64,000 nucleotides of DNA from Lichenostomus cassidix (lineage: Eukaryota; Chordata; Aves; Passeriformes; Meliphagidae). This document shows positions 1 through 12,298 of the stretch, one piece after another. The stretch is taken from positions 6,432,380 to 6,496,379 of the forward strand of contig CM039181.1 in the NCBI GenBank assembly GCA_008360975.2, in the 5' to 3' direction. Every line of letters begins with the position of its first letter. Position 1 is the stretch's first letter. The notes below the pieces were generated by a model. That model made no database searches. It had not been told where the DNA came from and saw only the letters and a program-made list of their open reading frames with translations. The translations under genes were made by a program, and so were the position numbers.

Positions 1-3000
1 AAAAAAAATAGGACAATAACTGCTATTTTATCACTCTTACTAATCTGAATTCTCAAGTTTTAGTTTGTCACTGCTAAAGAGAAAATAAAAGAAGAAGTAG
101 TAGTGGCATGGTTTTAGTGCACTGAGAGTAGAAAAAGAGGAGAGAAGTAAAAGGAGGCTAGAGAGACAGAGAGGAAATAAACTTGGCAAAAAAAGTCTGG
201 AAGTGCAGGAAGGTCAGAACAGGAGAGAAAGCTTGGAGGAGACAGATGTGCTTGGGAACAAAAAGGGTAAATGCAATTTCTGGAGTAGAGCGAAGCCTTG
301 GACTCATTAAAGCAGAGCAAAATAATCAAGAGGGAGACTTTGGGGAGCAAAGAGAGCAATCACACCTTGGAAGGGAAAAGAGAAAGAAACTGGGAAGTGG
401 GCCTGAAAGAGGAGAGCAGGGGAGAATTGAGAAATGAGGTTTTGGGAGAAGAGACAGGGCTTTGTTAGGATGGAGTTAAGCAAAAAATATTGCTAAAGGC
501 TCCAGCTCTCTGAAATGTCAGCCAAGGTGGCTCTCTGTAAATCTCTGGGTTTATTTATTTGTCTTGCCACAATATATAAAGGAATTTATTTAGTTAGTGA
601 AACGCATTTTTCTTGCATTCTGCAGAGCCTGTTCTCCCTTCAGTGTACATGCTAACAGGAGATTGTTGAATAAATCGATGGGAGAACAGATGTCTTTGAG
701 TAGTTTTCCATTGGCAATTTTTTTCTTGCTATTTAGAATTTTAAAGAATATGCAAACTTTTGGAAAAGTTTGCATAGAATGTGCTTAATTCATGCAGGCT
801 GGAAACTTAGGAATTTATGCTTAATTGTGAAATACAATTAAGGGCTGACAAATGGCTAGATGATATAACCCTGAATCACTTAATCACTAACATGGTTAGA
901 TTGTCTGTGATGTTATTCCACCAGAAAGTGCTCCCCTACATGAAAAACAGTTGTACATTCTATTCCAAAGGCTGTCTTGGACAGTGAATTAGGCAGTCTG
1001 GGTGATTAATGGATTCGGTGAATGCTGGAATAGATTCATCAGACTTTGATTATGGTGTTCAGAGAAGTAAAGAAGTGATGAGAAAAAGAGAGGAGTTCTG
1101 TTAACAGTATAGCTCTTCCATTTAAATACATAAAGTTTCATAGAATTTGTCCAATTATACAATCAGACATGTCACTTTAGGGAAAGAGTCTGCTTCCTTT
1201 GCTCACAACAATTAGAATGTCACTTTTCAGCTGGGATACCTGAAGGCAGCAGAAGGTCTTGGAAAGTAATGTATTGTTCTTCATATAAAGATGAAGAGTA
1301 GGTAAGGAGTTTAAAAGCTTCTTTCAATATTTTCCTTTTTTTTTTTTTCACTGTGTATCAGCTCAATGCTTTGAAAAGTTTCCCTCTTTGTTTGATCTGA
1401 TTGCTGGCTTGCAACACTGAGCTGCAAACTGAGCTAAACCAAAGCAACCAAAACCCCGATGAATTTTCAATGTCTCATCTACTAATGGCCACGTCTTGTC
1501 ACAGGTTTCATAATTAGTTTAGTACACAAGAATGTGTTTGTACCTGTTGGCAAGTCTATAGCTGATCTACTCTGAAGAGAAAAATGAGGAATGCAAAATG
1601 TTTTCACAGCAATTACCAAAAATACTATTTTTCTTCTAATATGATGTGACATTTGTTTTATTTTGGATGAGGATATTAAGAACTAAATATTAAAGACCTT
1701 CTTGTACTTAGGCAATGCACCTTATTTGGGATCCTGATGGTCTAATTCTGTTCAATTGAGTAAAAATATAAATACTCATGTATATAGAAAGTTCTTTCCT
1801 CATTGAGTGTTACAATGACACACACATACATGAATCAGTCTAAAAAGAAGAAGGCAGATGGGTTCCACAAATTCCTTTAGGTTTCTGTGATGTGGGTAGA
1901 GAGGACAAACCCTTCCCAAAAACTGGAAGATTGAGAGTTCTCTGCCATGTCATTGAGTGGAGGAAAGGACAGACTTAGGTGTGTTAGATGCAGGAATTGG
2001 TGTGTTCCATGTGTGCAACCAGCTGCCATGACCAGAGAGTTTCTGCCATCTGGTGTGAATCATCTGCTGGAGGCTACATTGACCCCAAACCATCATATAG
2101 AGAGAGGGAAACTGTCTGGAGTCCATCTGAGTGCTGACTGTCACAGGGCTCTTTGTCCTTAGCAGGGACCTCAAACCAGGATGAATAGAATTCTGAACTA
2201 TTCATTTAAATCTTGGCTGCAGGAAAGATTATTTCCCTTATTTTGACTGGTCTAGAAAAGGTGGATACAATCCTTGTTCTGAATGTTCTCCCTTTGGGTT
2301 TCCCATCTCCAAACCAGACCATTTTGTCACGGTGTGAGTGACTAATGCACAAGAGGTTGGTGTCACAAAATTTGCACTGGCAAGTGACCTCCCTGAGACT
2401 AAACCCACAGCTTCCCATCGGGATCTGAGTGAATACTAGACCCCCAACAGGTCAGAGAATTCTGCCAGCTTGCATCAAGTTTACATTAAAACAAGAGAGG
2501 AAAAATAAATTTTCAAACCTTTCAAATGGAGGAACGTTTTTTGAATTAAGATTTATTACTTGGTTTCATAATCTGTTACTTGACAGCAGCTGGCTATACA
2601 AAATGTGGAGTCTATTGGATTAGTTTATATAACAGATGGTTCTGTTTTCAAATTTACTCCAAATGTTCAGATGCTTTAGTAAATTAATATTTCCCATCTG
2701 ATAATAGCTCATGGATTCAGCTTTAATCTTCGGTCTTTCAAAAGAAAAAAAAAAGAATTAATAAAGACCACTGGGAATCATTGACACTCAATTTGAAAAT
2801 GATAGCATGGGGAGTGACAGGACTGGGGCAAACTGCACAAGAAATGGCAGAAAGAGTATTGTACTGAGGTTTGAGCTAAAATCACAGGGTATGCAGTGTT
2901 GAGGGTGTTCTTCACAAAATATTTTTATTGGAAGATTTCAAAATCTGTTTCATGTCTTAGACAGTTGAGCATGTTTTTTGCACTATCCATAAGTTCCACT

Positions 3001-6000
3001 TATATAAAAATCAGTCTTGAAAGAGCATAAATAAAGCAAGACCAGGACGATAAATTCATTAAGCTCTGTAAAGTGGGTGAAGTTATCATTGCAGTGCAAC
3101 ACCCTATTGCAGTATAATAATTACAAGGAATGGACCATCCCATATGCTTTTGAATCATTGGAAGAAAAACAAAAAAGAAATCCAAGACAGCTTCTAAACA
3201 CCTGCAGGCAGTACAGTGTTGTCTGTTTCTTGCTCAGAAGACATATGGAGATGTTCTATGTCTGCATGTCAACCTTACATCAACTTTCAACAATTTTCTT
3301 GCTTTGTCTAAACTGACATCTAAAAAAACCTTACTAAGGGGTGTGAAGAAAATAGGAACTGCAAATATTGAAATTGCTGTTTCAGTGTATTTGCTCTCTG
3401 TATATAGATGTGACATGGTACCAGTTTATATTAAAGAGCAATTTTAATTAGGCAGCCCAATTTTTCTACAGAACTCCAGCCTCATTAATGACTATGACAA
3501 ATGGTGCTCACTGAAAATTGGTCTTTATTTGGCAGCTCTTCACAGTCTCATTTTTCAATATATGACCATATAAATTATTTATGGTGTGCCATCTACACCC
3601 TGTCCTGAATATAGAAATTTTACTGTGTACAGGAATATTTCTGCTGGGCTCTTGCATTAGTGCCAGTGGATTACTTCAAAAAGGATATGTGGCTGTAGAC
3701 AGGATTTCAGAACCCTGGAGTTCTGTGCCCAAACTGCACATGTGATGTAAAGGGAGAGTAAAGATATTTCAGAGAGCTCTGTGGATTGACTCTCAGGTTG
3801 AGTATAGACTGCTGTCCAGGGATGACACACAGAGGGTTACTGAAAAGAAAAAAATGCATTAAAAGTCTTTCCACTGTGAAAACTTAGAAATCTTAATGAG
3901 AGAATGGGATCACACATCCTTGCACTTTGGGCAGAAGTCTGTCCCTAATCCTTTGTGAAGTATCTAAGTTCTTGCTTTCCATAAAGAGCAGGAAACATCA
4001 TTATTGCGGAATTTGAGTAGAAGAGGAGGCAGCAAAGGATTTGAGGTACTCTTACTGTGATGTTGTGCAATCATTTACTGGTTAAGCATTCACCTGATGT
4101 TTTAGAAATCCAGGTTTCATTACTTTCCATCTCACTCTGATAGAGGGCAAAAAAAGTGTGCTCAACAGCCATTCCACTGTGCACTAAAGTTCTTCTTGAT
4201 AAGGCAAGAAAGACTAAGTGAACCAATATTTCGTAATTTAATGCTTGGAAAATGCAGTTGTGAATGAAGGAGGAAATTAGGGAGTAGCTGCTACCCAAAA
4301 CAGGGAATATCTATTTTGCTGCTTTTTCCTAATGAGGAATCCTTAAAAAAAATACGACAATGGAGTGCAGGGCTTTCTGATCCAGTCCTGCTGTTGCCTG
4401 GAGCCTCAAGCTTGTCCAGAAAGTTTATGCACATCATCCTTTCATGTTGTGGCAGAGCTCCAAAAGGAACCAATGTTTCTACCCTCCCTTCCTTGCATTC
4501 CCCAAAGCCCATTGTGTGGAAGCTTTGAGTATGACTCACCTCAGAAGAAAGGGGAAATTGAAAATGAGCCTCCTACATCCCCAAGAAATGCCATATTGGC
4601 TAGACTGCTGTCTAACAGGAGGCACCACCTTCTTGGTCAGCCAGGTTTTGAGAGAAAGCAGTGGGAGTTAGCCTCTTTATAGATAGAGATGGGAGTTTCC
4701 AGAGCCAAATCAGGCTGAGGAAAGCCTGACAGACTGAAATCAGCCCTATTTACAGTGAGATAGCTCTCAGTGAATAAGCAGAAGTGGAATTTTAGACACC
4801 TGTAGGTGATTGAGGCTCTTATGGAGATGAGGTGATTCCAAGGTTGGGTGGAAAGAGACTCAGATGTTAGAGGAGCTCAGAATGATTTTATCTTAGTGGC
4901 AGTCCTGTCTAGTAAGGGACTATTTTTATCATAGAGCTATGACAGACTGTAGATAAAACAGTGAAAGAGCATGAAATGGCCACTCTGACCATTTGGTTGA
5001 CATTATAAGGACAGAGTAGGTCAAGAGTAGAGCTCATCTTGAGGCCTCTTTGGTCTGACTGCTCTCAGTCACAGGAGGAAGAGCTCAGTTCACTTGCTGT
5101 GTGGTTTCATACTGCACAACAAAGAGCAACCATGTTGTTCACTTCAGAAAATTTCAGATTCTTTGACATTCCCAGCAGCACCTTCAAGCTGCAACAGGAG
5201 CTGAGACAGATTCAATTTACCCAGGGAAGCTTTAATTACTCCAGCCTTGAGGACATCCTCCTGCATGTTTCAGTCTCAATGTTAGGTTTTATGGCAAAAC
5301 TCTGGCAGCTCTCCTCATTCAACAGCCTTGAGTTTATGTATTAAGAAAGGCTTCCCTTGGAAGGACCTCATTGCCATGGACTGGGATTGTGTCTACACAT
5401 GCACAAGGGAGGCACATCACAGCTTTCTGAGGAATTTTGCAATGCTGTAACACAGGAACAAAGATTGGACCAAAAAACCACTGGGCATTCAACCCTGGGA
5501 TGTGTTGTGGATCCTCATGTGGCTCAGCAGTGGCTCTGGGTTCTTGAAATTTCCAGCACAGCTCTTTAGCACTCAAGCTGACAAAGGAAATTGTAGTAGC
5601 AGAAGACTTTTCCACTAGGGGGGAATGGATACACATCCTTTGGTGGTGAGTTAACAAAGCTCTGCTAGCTCAGGAGCAAATGATGAGACTTGGGGTTGGT
5701 GAGTGAACTGGTCTGAAGGCAAAGGTTAAGAAAGTCACAGTCTGAAAACAGAAACAGCCCCCCAAGAATGACAACTTGTTTCTTTTTATCTGTCTGTAGT
5801 TCTGTGAGTTTGTGGAACTGTTGAGGTCAAACTTTTTTTCTGCGACTAAGAGGGGACAAAAAAGCAAAAGTAGGATTTTAGGGAGGGCACCATGTACTGC
5901 AAGATGCACAGCGAAGTGCATGGATAGGTGAAATAGATAGTATTTTGGTGACTGAAGCAGAGTTCTCAGTTCCAAAACCCTGAGCTGCCTGCACTGCAGA

Positions 6001-6430
6001 CACATCAGTTCCTGTGCTACCCACAGTGGCCCAAAGCTCCCTCCATCCATTCACTGCAGTCTGCAGCAGCTGACCTGACAAACCATCCAGCTGTTTCTGC
6101 ACCAAATGACTGTGAAGCAGAGGTGACATGACCTGATGTTTAGCAAAAGGCCTTTCCAAAACAGTGAGGTGAAGATCACAGCTCTTAGATCTTTGGTTGC
6201 TGAAGCCGGGAGAGTTTTTGGGTTTGGGTCTCCATCTCACTCCTGCGATGTGCCAAGGGCTCCTGCCTTCCCACCAGCCTTATAGATGGAATTTCTTCTG
6301 GCTGTCACCTTGGACCTCACTTACTGCTCTCAGCTCTTCATTTCCCTGTGCCTGTTCATTCTTCTATTCGTGCCAGCTCTCCACCCTTTCCCACCCTCCT
6401 GGGAAGGAATTTTCATTCACTATGGGCTTC
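1..6430. other. Unique noncoding DNA, no gene seen
   Basis: AT-rich sequence with no frame that has a recognisable domain. About 75-440 is markedly purine-rich on the plus strand, which explains the overlapping short open frames there. Short A/T runs occur at about 1331-1350. Frames of 100-126 codons between 5.0 and 6.2 kb translate to nothing I recognise and lie opposite each other, as expected by chance. I see no poly(A)-tailed retrocopy, RNA gene or CpG-rich promoter. Confidence 0.6.
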
Positions 6431-6750
6431 TCCAGTTCCCACTGTAGTCAACCAGTGCTTTGCCATTGACTTCCATGGGAACAAGATCTGGCCTTTCCTA
6501 TTTTTTCTCTCTTCACCCACCCACAGCTGTCATCTATCTATTCTTATGCTGTTTCTCTAGGTATTTTTTTTTAAATTCTGTGTCCAACATCATAAACTTC
6601 ATAATTTTTTTAATATTTCTCTGGCCTCTTTATGCACTGTAATCTGAACCCTTTGCTCTAAACCTCCCTAACTTTTCACACACCCATTCCCTTGTCCCTC
6701 TTTCATTCTGTTTCTTTTCCAGCTTTTGGCTTTCCTGTTTTAACCTCTCT
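6240..6750. repeat. Pyrimidine-rich low-complexity stretch
   Basis: The plus strand is dominated by C and T over about 500 bases, with runs such as those near 6360-6420 and 6655-6730. The bias creates overlapping open frames of 60-90 codons that do not look like proteins. It is not a strict short-unit repeat. Confidence 0.45.
6448..6490. repeat. Possible old sauropsid repeat fragment
   Basis: The stretch 'tgccattgacttccatggga' followed by a 'gatctggcc' box resembles a motif I recall as very common in turtle, crocodile and bird DNA: 'ccattgacttcaatggg' next to a 'ggatcaggcc' or 'ggccaaattctg' box. The similarity is short and rests on memory. A chance match inside a pyrimidine-rich region is possible. 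Confidence 0.4.
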
Positions 6751-7364
6751 GACTGAAATAGGAAACAGAAAAATAAACCAAAATACTAAGACGTTCATAC
6801 AGTAGCTGGATGAGGTGGTGGTTTGAATTCATCAAAGGGTATTCGTTTTTCAAATTTTAATAGCCTGGGTAGGAATCTTGTTCATTATTAATCTGTGTTA
6901 GAATTGTAATGAAACACTGTGGTGGTGGTAATTAAGTTTCAAGACAGATGCTTCATAAATAAAGAAGCATTTCATAAATATCAAATTATGCCACTATCTT
7001 AGCATGTGCAGGTTCTCTGTCATTACAGAAATGTGATAATTATCTCTGGTTATTCATTCTAATTTAAGAATGGGTAAAGAATAGAAAATGTAGGCATGAA
7101 GGAGGGAAATACCTGTAGCACTGTGGTTTTACCTCAGGTCTTTTTTACGTGAATTTTAGAGGGATTTGCATTTTTAATTCAGCACTCATTTCAGCAGGGA
7201 AAATTAGTATGTAGTTAAGCAGGACCTGTCTTCAAATTTAACTGTATGTTTCACCAACTGCTGAATAGCACTTTTTCCTTGTATCTGACTCCCTCCTTGA
7301 ACACTACTCTGTTCCCACAGGTGCTTTCATTGATATGGTCAACTTGAAAAGTTGGTTTTTTTTG

Positions 7365-7548
7365 TTTTAAAATCTATTGAAGTGAGACTGACAGGCCTGT
7401 AGAGTCCAAGGTTCTCCTCACCCATCCTGAAAATCAGAACAATGTTTGCCAACTTCCAGTGAGCTGGGACCTCTCTGGATTCCCAAGAGTGTTCAAAAAT
7501 CACCCAGAGAGGTTTTACAATTCCCAAAGTGAAGTCCATTTGGGGAAC
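7365..7548 (-). mobile_element. CR1 LINE fragment, reverse-transcriptase start (decayed)
   Basis: Reading the minus strand gives a frame containing IFEHSWESREVPAHWKLAN, then IFRMGEEN, then GLYRPVSLTS. This follows the order found at the N-terminal side of the CR1 ORF2 reverse transcriptase: 'IFExSWxxGEVPxDWKxAN', 'IFKKGKKEDPGNYRPVSLTS'. The usual KKGKKED is changed to RMGEEN and the flanking frame is lost, so this is a relic. It covers only about 60 residues, is 5'- and 3'-truncated, and has no neighbouring CR1 sequence. It is noncoding today. Confidence 0.8.
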
Positions 7549-9007
7549 TGGGGAGAAGTTTCAATTATGCATCACTAGTACACAATATTCCTATGGAATA
7601 CTTGCATATAAACGTAGCAGACTCATCCCTGAATTGTATCCACGTTAATATTTTGTGTGTGCAGAGGTGTGCTTTGTTGTATAATTCCAAATCATGTGGT
7701 AAAATCCAGTCAACACCTTTGTGGATTTAGATGCAAATCAAGTAGTTCTGGCATGTAATTTTTATTAATCACAAAGTACTCTAAACTTTCTCAGAGTCTG
7801 ATCTTTTCATCCTAAGCTTATTTGATCTTCATCCAAGTAACCAGCATGATTCAGTATTCTCCCAGGATATAATATTATAGTTTGCAAAGTGATTGTTAAA
7901 TGCATTAATAATTTCAATGGGATCATTAATAACATCTCTTGTCAGCGACCTAGCTTGGATAATAACTTTCTTGTGACTTGCATGAAGTAAATTTTTTTCC
8001 TGGGGGGAAGGGTATCCTTTTCCAGAGGTTTCTAGATGTCTTTCAGTTGTTTTCCAGTGGCTGAAATAGCTTTTAACTGTGGTATATCTTGAGGTTTATG
8101 CACTCATTTCTAAGAAAATGTGATAATTAGTTAACCAACCAATCCTCTGTAGTTGCCCTGATTGCTTAACCTAACAACTCCACCAATATTTTCTGTAAAT
8201 AACAGTAATTATACGTCTTTTTCATAATAATGTCTTCTTGTTGAAGAATAATTTAAGGGAGCAAATGTCCATTGACAGAAGTCATATTAATCTATTAAAA
8301 TAGTTAATAGACATGACAGCATAGTCATGTCTTGTGGACTGAAAATTAATTTAGCAGAATTTCAGTTTATAAGAGCGATGCATTATCATTGCTAGAATTT
8401 TCATACCAAGATAGATGATTGCAAAGGGTGTCTCTCTGGCTGCTGCCATATGATTATGAAGCCCAAAATGCAATGTAACTTGGGGAGAGACAGGAATCAC
8501 CTTTGTCTCCCTATTTCCCCTGCCAGTCTGACAGATTTCTGTCCGACAACACTCATCTTGCAGATCACTTTGTCCTCCCTGAATGACAGCAGCCTGTCTC
8601 TGTGCATCTCCACATTCCCTGTATTGCTCTCTCCTCTTTCCTGTGTGTGAATAAAGCAAATCCAACATCTTGCTGGCCACAATCAAGCAAGGATCACTGC
8701 TTTATCTGCCTTGCTGTAATGTGCAGCAGTGGAGTCAAGGGCCAAGGTGTCACCCTTTATCAGGGGAAGGAAGTTAACACAAGTAATTCAGTTGTGGAAA
8801 CAGCAATATACCCTGCTAAAACAATGAGAGGGAAATCCCTGCCAAACGTTGACATAACTCACTAGCAACCAGCTAAGAAGTTGCCTCTGTGCATTGTCTG
8901 AAGTCTGCAAGCCAGATTTCACTGTCCTAGGAAAATGAGAAAGTCCTCAGGTAGATCTGTTTGTAGCTGTCCTTCACTGAGACATATTCTGGTTACTCTT
9001 CTCTGCT
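7549..9007. other. Unique noncoding DNA, one short hairpin
   Basis: No gene or known repeat is recognised. A perfect 9-bp inverted repeat with a 6-base loop lies at 8309-8332 (agacatgac / gtcatgtct). Overlapping frames on both strands at 8350-8865 translate to nothing known. Confidence 0.55.
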
Positions 9008-9060
9008 GTCTCCTTCCATCTGATACATCATTCTGTGGTTCTATGATTCTAATTCTATGT
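9008..9060 (+). mobile_element. CR1 LINE 3' tail
   Basis: A 'tccttccatctgatacatca' stretch is followed by 'ttctgtggttctatgattct' and another 'aattctatg'. This matches the end of avian CR1 elements, where a 'cccttccaacc...' segment runs into a tandem of an 8-bp ATTCTATG-type unit instead of poly(A). Upstream CR1 sequence is missing or too decayed to see, so the fragment is only about 50 bp and could partly be chance. Confidence 0.5.
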
Positions 9061-9709
9061 CTTCTCTCTTTCCAAGCCTAGCCTAGAAATTTTAAATAGC
9101 ATTTTGCAGAAGCATGTCGTTACAACTGTATTTTCAGAGGGTTATCTTGGATCTGTTATTCCTCAGTCCATTCCCCAGGTCAAGCTAGAGTCACCCATAA
9201 GAATCTTCATCTCAGGTCAGCAGCAGTGGGTTCAGCTGAGCTGGGAAATGCAGGCATTCCCACAATGTCACTGTGTGCATTGGCATGAGAGTCACTACTG
9301 GAACTTTGCCCTGTTGTGCTTACCCTCTTCCCTCACCTTTCTCAGAAAAAAACCAAACAAATTCACCATTTAGAGGTTGCTTTACTCTTCTGAATCATCT
9401 CACTGAAGCAATGCCTAGCACAAAATAAAGCTACACAATTAGCTAAAGACAGGATTTTCCAACAAACTCCAGCTCAGACAATGATTAGCAGAGTGGAAAG
9501 AAGGATATTCAATCTGCCCTTGTTTCACACAGTCCCTATAGGTGTTACTGATTATCAAAGTACTAAACAAGATGCTAATCAAGCATTGTAGCTTCAGTCC
9601 TGTGAATTCCTCCATCCTGAAATTTTAATTCTTCTTTGCATGCAGGCAAACTGGGTAAGTATTTATCTCCTCTGCTCAGATGAGAGGCTGAAACTTATGT
9701 TGTTAGCAT
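9061..9709. other. Unique noncoding DNA
   Basis: I see nothing I can name. A frame at 9104-9373 of 89 codons has no recognisable motif. Confidence 0.5.
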
Positions 9710-9805
9710 TACAGAATCGTAGAAATTAAAGATGGAAAAATTTTATTAGATCATCTACAGTAGTAGTTCCTCCTCTTGCCAATACAAGCATTTTACTATA
9801 GAACA
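9710..9805. repeat. Old amniote LINE-tail-like fragment
   Basis: The run 'acagaatcgtagaaattaaa' plus 'gatggaaaaa', 'tagatcatcta' and 'cctcttgccaatacaagca' recalls a repeat widespread in bird and turtle genomes. That repeat reads as a tcatagaa-type tail, then a gatggaa...gatcatctagtcca...cctgccaatgcagg core. The exact family (CR1/L3-like tail in reverse orientation, or a SINE using it) cannot be settled by eye. Confidence 0.45.
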
Positions 9806-9910
9806 AGGCCTGCTTGCCCAAAGCCGCAGAGAGAAGCAGTGTCAGAGCCAGGATTCAAACTCAAGGAGTTTCTGGCTCCTTGTCCTCCACTCAGACAGAG
9901 AGCACACTGC
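9806..9910 (+). repeat. MIR-like SINE fragment
   Basis: The sequence contains 'tgcttgcccaaagccgcaga' followed by 'cagagccaggattcaaactc' and 'ctggctccttgtcctccactc'. In MIR-type amniote SINEs the order is 'gacttgcccaaggtcacaca', 'cagagctgggattcgaaccc', then a 'ctgactcc' box, so both order and spacing agree. It directly follows another old fragment and lies about 280 bp before an L2/MIR-type tail. Divergence is high, as expected for a family that has long been inactive. Confidence 0.6.
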
Positions 9911-10191
9911 AGAAAAGCTAGATTGTCCAAACATTAACAAAAACCAGCAGGGATGATTTGATTAATTCAGATTTGTTGCTAAAAGGCCTGTAGTGTTTTT
10001 GATTAGCTCTTGGGCCCTCATCAGGCTTAGAGGGGTGTGTGTGGTAAATTTCCTTTTACCAGTGTGGTACCTACAAGGTCCTGAAGTGTTATGTATTCTT
10101 GAGCAACATGCAATTAAAACACCACTTCAAGCAGATCCCTGTGAATATATGGCTCAGCATCTTCATGATAAATAGGTCAGACTTCATCCTG

Positions 10192-10292
10192 GGAGCTCCT
10201 GAAGACAGGGGTTGTGTTTTCAATATGTCCATGCAGTGCCTGACTGGACACTCTGAAAAGTACTGTGATATCTATTAATGATAATAAATATT
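10192..10292 (+). repeat. L2/MIR-type 3' tail fragment
   Basis: 'gctcctgaagacaggggttg' is followed by a 'tgcagtgcctgactgga' box, a 'ctgtgatatctattaatgat' stretch and 'aataaatatttattt'. This follows the 3' end of old amniote LINE2-like and related elements: 'ctc.tgaggacagggactgt', 'gtacagcacctagcaca', then 'actgtaatacaaataaata'. Similarity is clear in order but weak per base. Confidence 0.5.
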
Positions 10293-12112
10293 TATTTGTT
10301 TTTATTGTAAAGTTAGAAGTTATTGCTGAGGGGTAGCTTCACTTGTTCATTACCAACAGCACCATGAATATTCTATGTGCTTAATCTATATATTCTCTAC
10401 ATTTTATGGGTTATTTGTGAATATCAGTTATTCTACATCCCACAAATATTTGCAAGCATATTACATGGGAGATATTTAATATTGTTGTTATTACTGTCCC
10501 TGCCTCACTCAGTGTATATATTTTATGTATGCTCATGTAGCACCTACAGAAAGAAGACTTTAAAAGTCAATATTTGCTGCACAGCTTGGTTTTCACTTCC
10601 ACACTAGGATTTTCACACACAGGTTTCTGCGATAAAAATATTATTATTGGTACTGGAAAAACTGCCTACTATTACAGATTTCAGATGTATCTCATTATAA
10701 GGTCTTGTTTTCAGTAGCTGAACTTTAACTGTGTAAGGAAACTTCTCATTTATATGTATCCACCTCTGGATTTTTTCAGAAAATTTCCAAGAAACTGAGA
10801 TGAACAATTGCAACTATTTCAGTGAGATCTGAAACCCTGTGTTTTGTAACAGGAATATAAGATTTGTCAAAAGGGGATCTTTATGTTGGATGTCTGCTTT
10901 CTTTCTGTTTTGAACAAAAGTTTCAGGATATTCTGAAATGTTCTGGAAGCAGTTTTTCTTCACTTAACTTTTTCCCACTTAAAGAGAAGTTTTCCACTGG
11001 TCTGATTCTGTTTACTCTTGAACACCAAGGTCTTTGCCTCTTCAGTGCTCTTTTGGTCCTTCCCCCATTGTCAGATGACTTCTCAGACACTAAAAAATGA
11101 CACTCAGTGTTGAGTTTTACGTTGCATTTTAGCAGGAATCTGAGAATGAGTGGTTACACGCTGTGGCAATGCAGAAGATAATGAGAATTAACTCTGCGTG
11201 CAGCTAAGGTTGTGCTTTCACAATCACTTGAAGATGATCTAAGTAGATGCTTCTGCCAAAAGTGGTGACCTCACCTATCCCCAGACAATGGTGGCACATT
11301 CTTTCTTGACTTTGAGAGAACTAATCCGGATGAGAACTGCTAACTTTTTGGCTGAATTGGTTTCCTGCCACTGTGGCTCTGAAGATGGCAAGGGGACAGG
11401 GAATGCTGGTTCACACAGGCAGCAGGAATTATCTTTAATTAGTACTTTTAGTCATGTCCTCCTCACCTTTCCACTGACTGCATGGAATTCAATTCCGTCA
11501 ACAGTCTGTCAGTATAGAGATTAGTTAATAGAACATGGCTGGTAAACATCACCAACTTTTGAATATGCTACCTGAGCTACTTACCTGCTACTTAAAAATT
11601 ATTAGGGATGTTCATAGGGATTTTGTGGTATGACTGTACTTTATTGTGTTCCAGACCACCTGAGCTGCACATTTAATTGGGCCATGGAGGATGGAATTCA
11701 TTTTATTTTAAATGTCTGTAGTGTAAACTTTGGAAACTGACCTGACCAGCTAGAGTCCCTGTAAACATCAATGAAATGTTACTGGGACCAATCTGTCCTT
11801 AGGATTAATCATGCTCTAGAAATGCTTACCTTGCTCTATTGAGTAAATAAAAAAATGAATTTTCTGCAGATGAGTAGTGACACGACAACATATACATTGT
11901 TATGTGAAATGAAGCCAATCAGAAAGCCTAACCATCTAACCTGATGAACTCCAGGGCTGGTTAGGCCAGCAGAACAAAAAAGATAAATCTTCCTTATGGG
12001 AATATCTATGCTAACATCTGTGCCAATCATCAGTGCAGCTCTGCTGTCCCCTTCAGTTCAGACCTGCTGGCTCACTTGGGGCTGCAGTGTCCAGGCTGAA
12101 GGTAATTAGATA
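10293..12112. other. Unique noncoding DNA
   Basis: No gene or transposon recognised. Short frames at 10377-10607, 10864-11100 and 11288-11524 show no motif and no splice-site-framed homology that I can identify. Confidence 0.5.
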
Positions 12113-12298
12113 TAAAGAATAAATCCTTCACCAGGAGTGTGTTGGGACACTGAGCACATTGCCCAGAGGAGCTGTGGGTGCTCCATCCCTAGAAGTGTTC
12201 CAGGCCAGGATGGAGTGATCAGTGCAAGGTGTCCCTCCCTGCCCATGACAGGGGGTTGGAACTAGACCACCTTTAATAACCCTTCCAAAGCATTCAAA
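12113..12298 (+). mobile_element. CR1 LINE 3' end
   Basis: The order 'cactgagcacattgcccaga', 'ggagctgtgggtgctccatc', 'gaagtgttccaggccaggat', 'aaggtgtccctccctgccca', 'cagggggttggaactagacc' and a final 'ttt..aacccttccaaa' is the standard avian CR1 3' untranslated region, nearly base for base in places. It is among the best preserved repeats in the window. The body is missing (5' truncation is typical for CR1), and the terminal ATTCTATG-type octamers are not evident after 12298. Confidence 0.93.
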
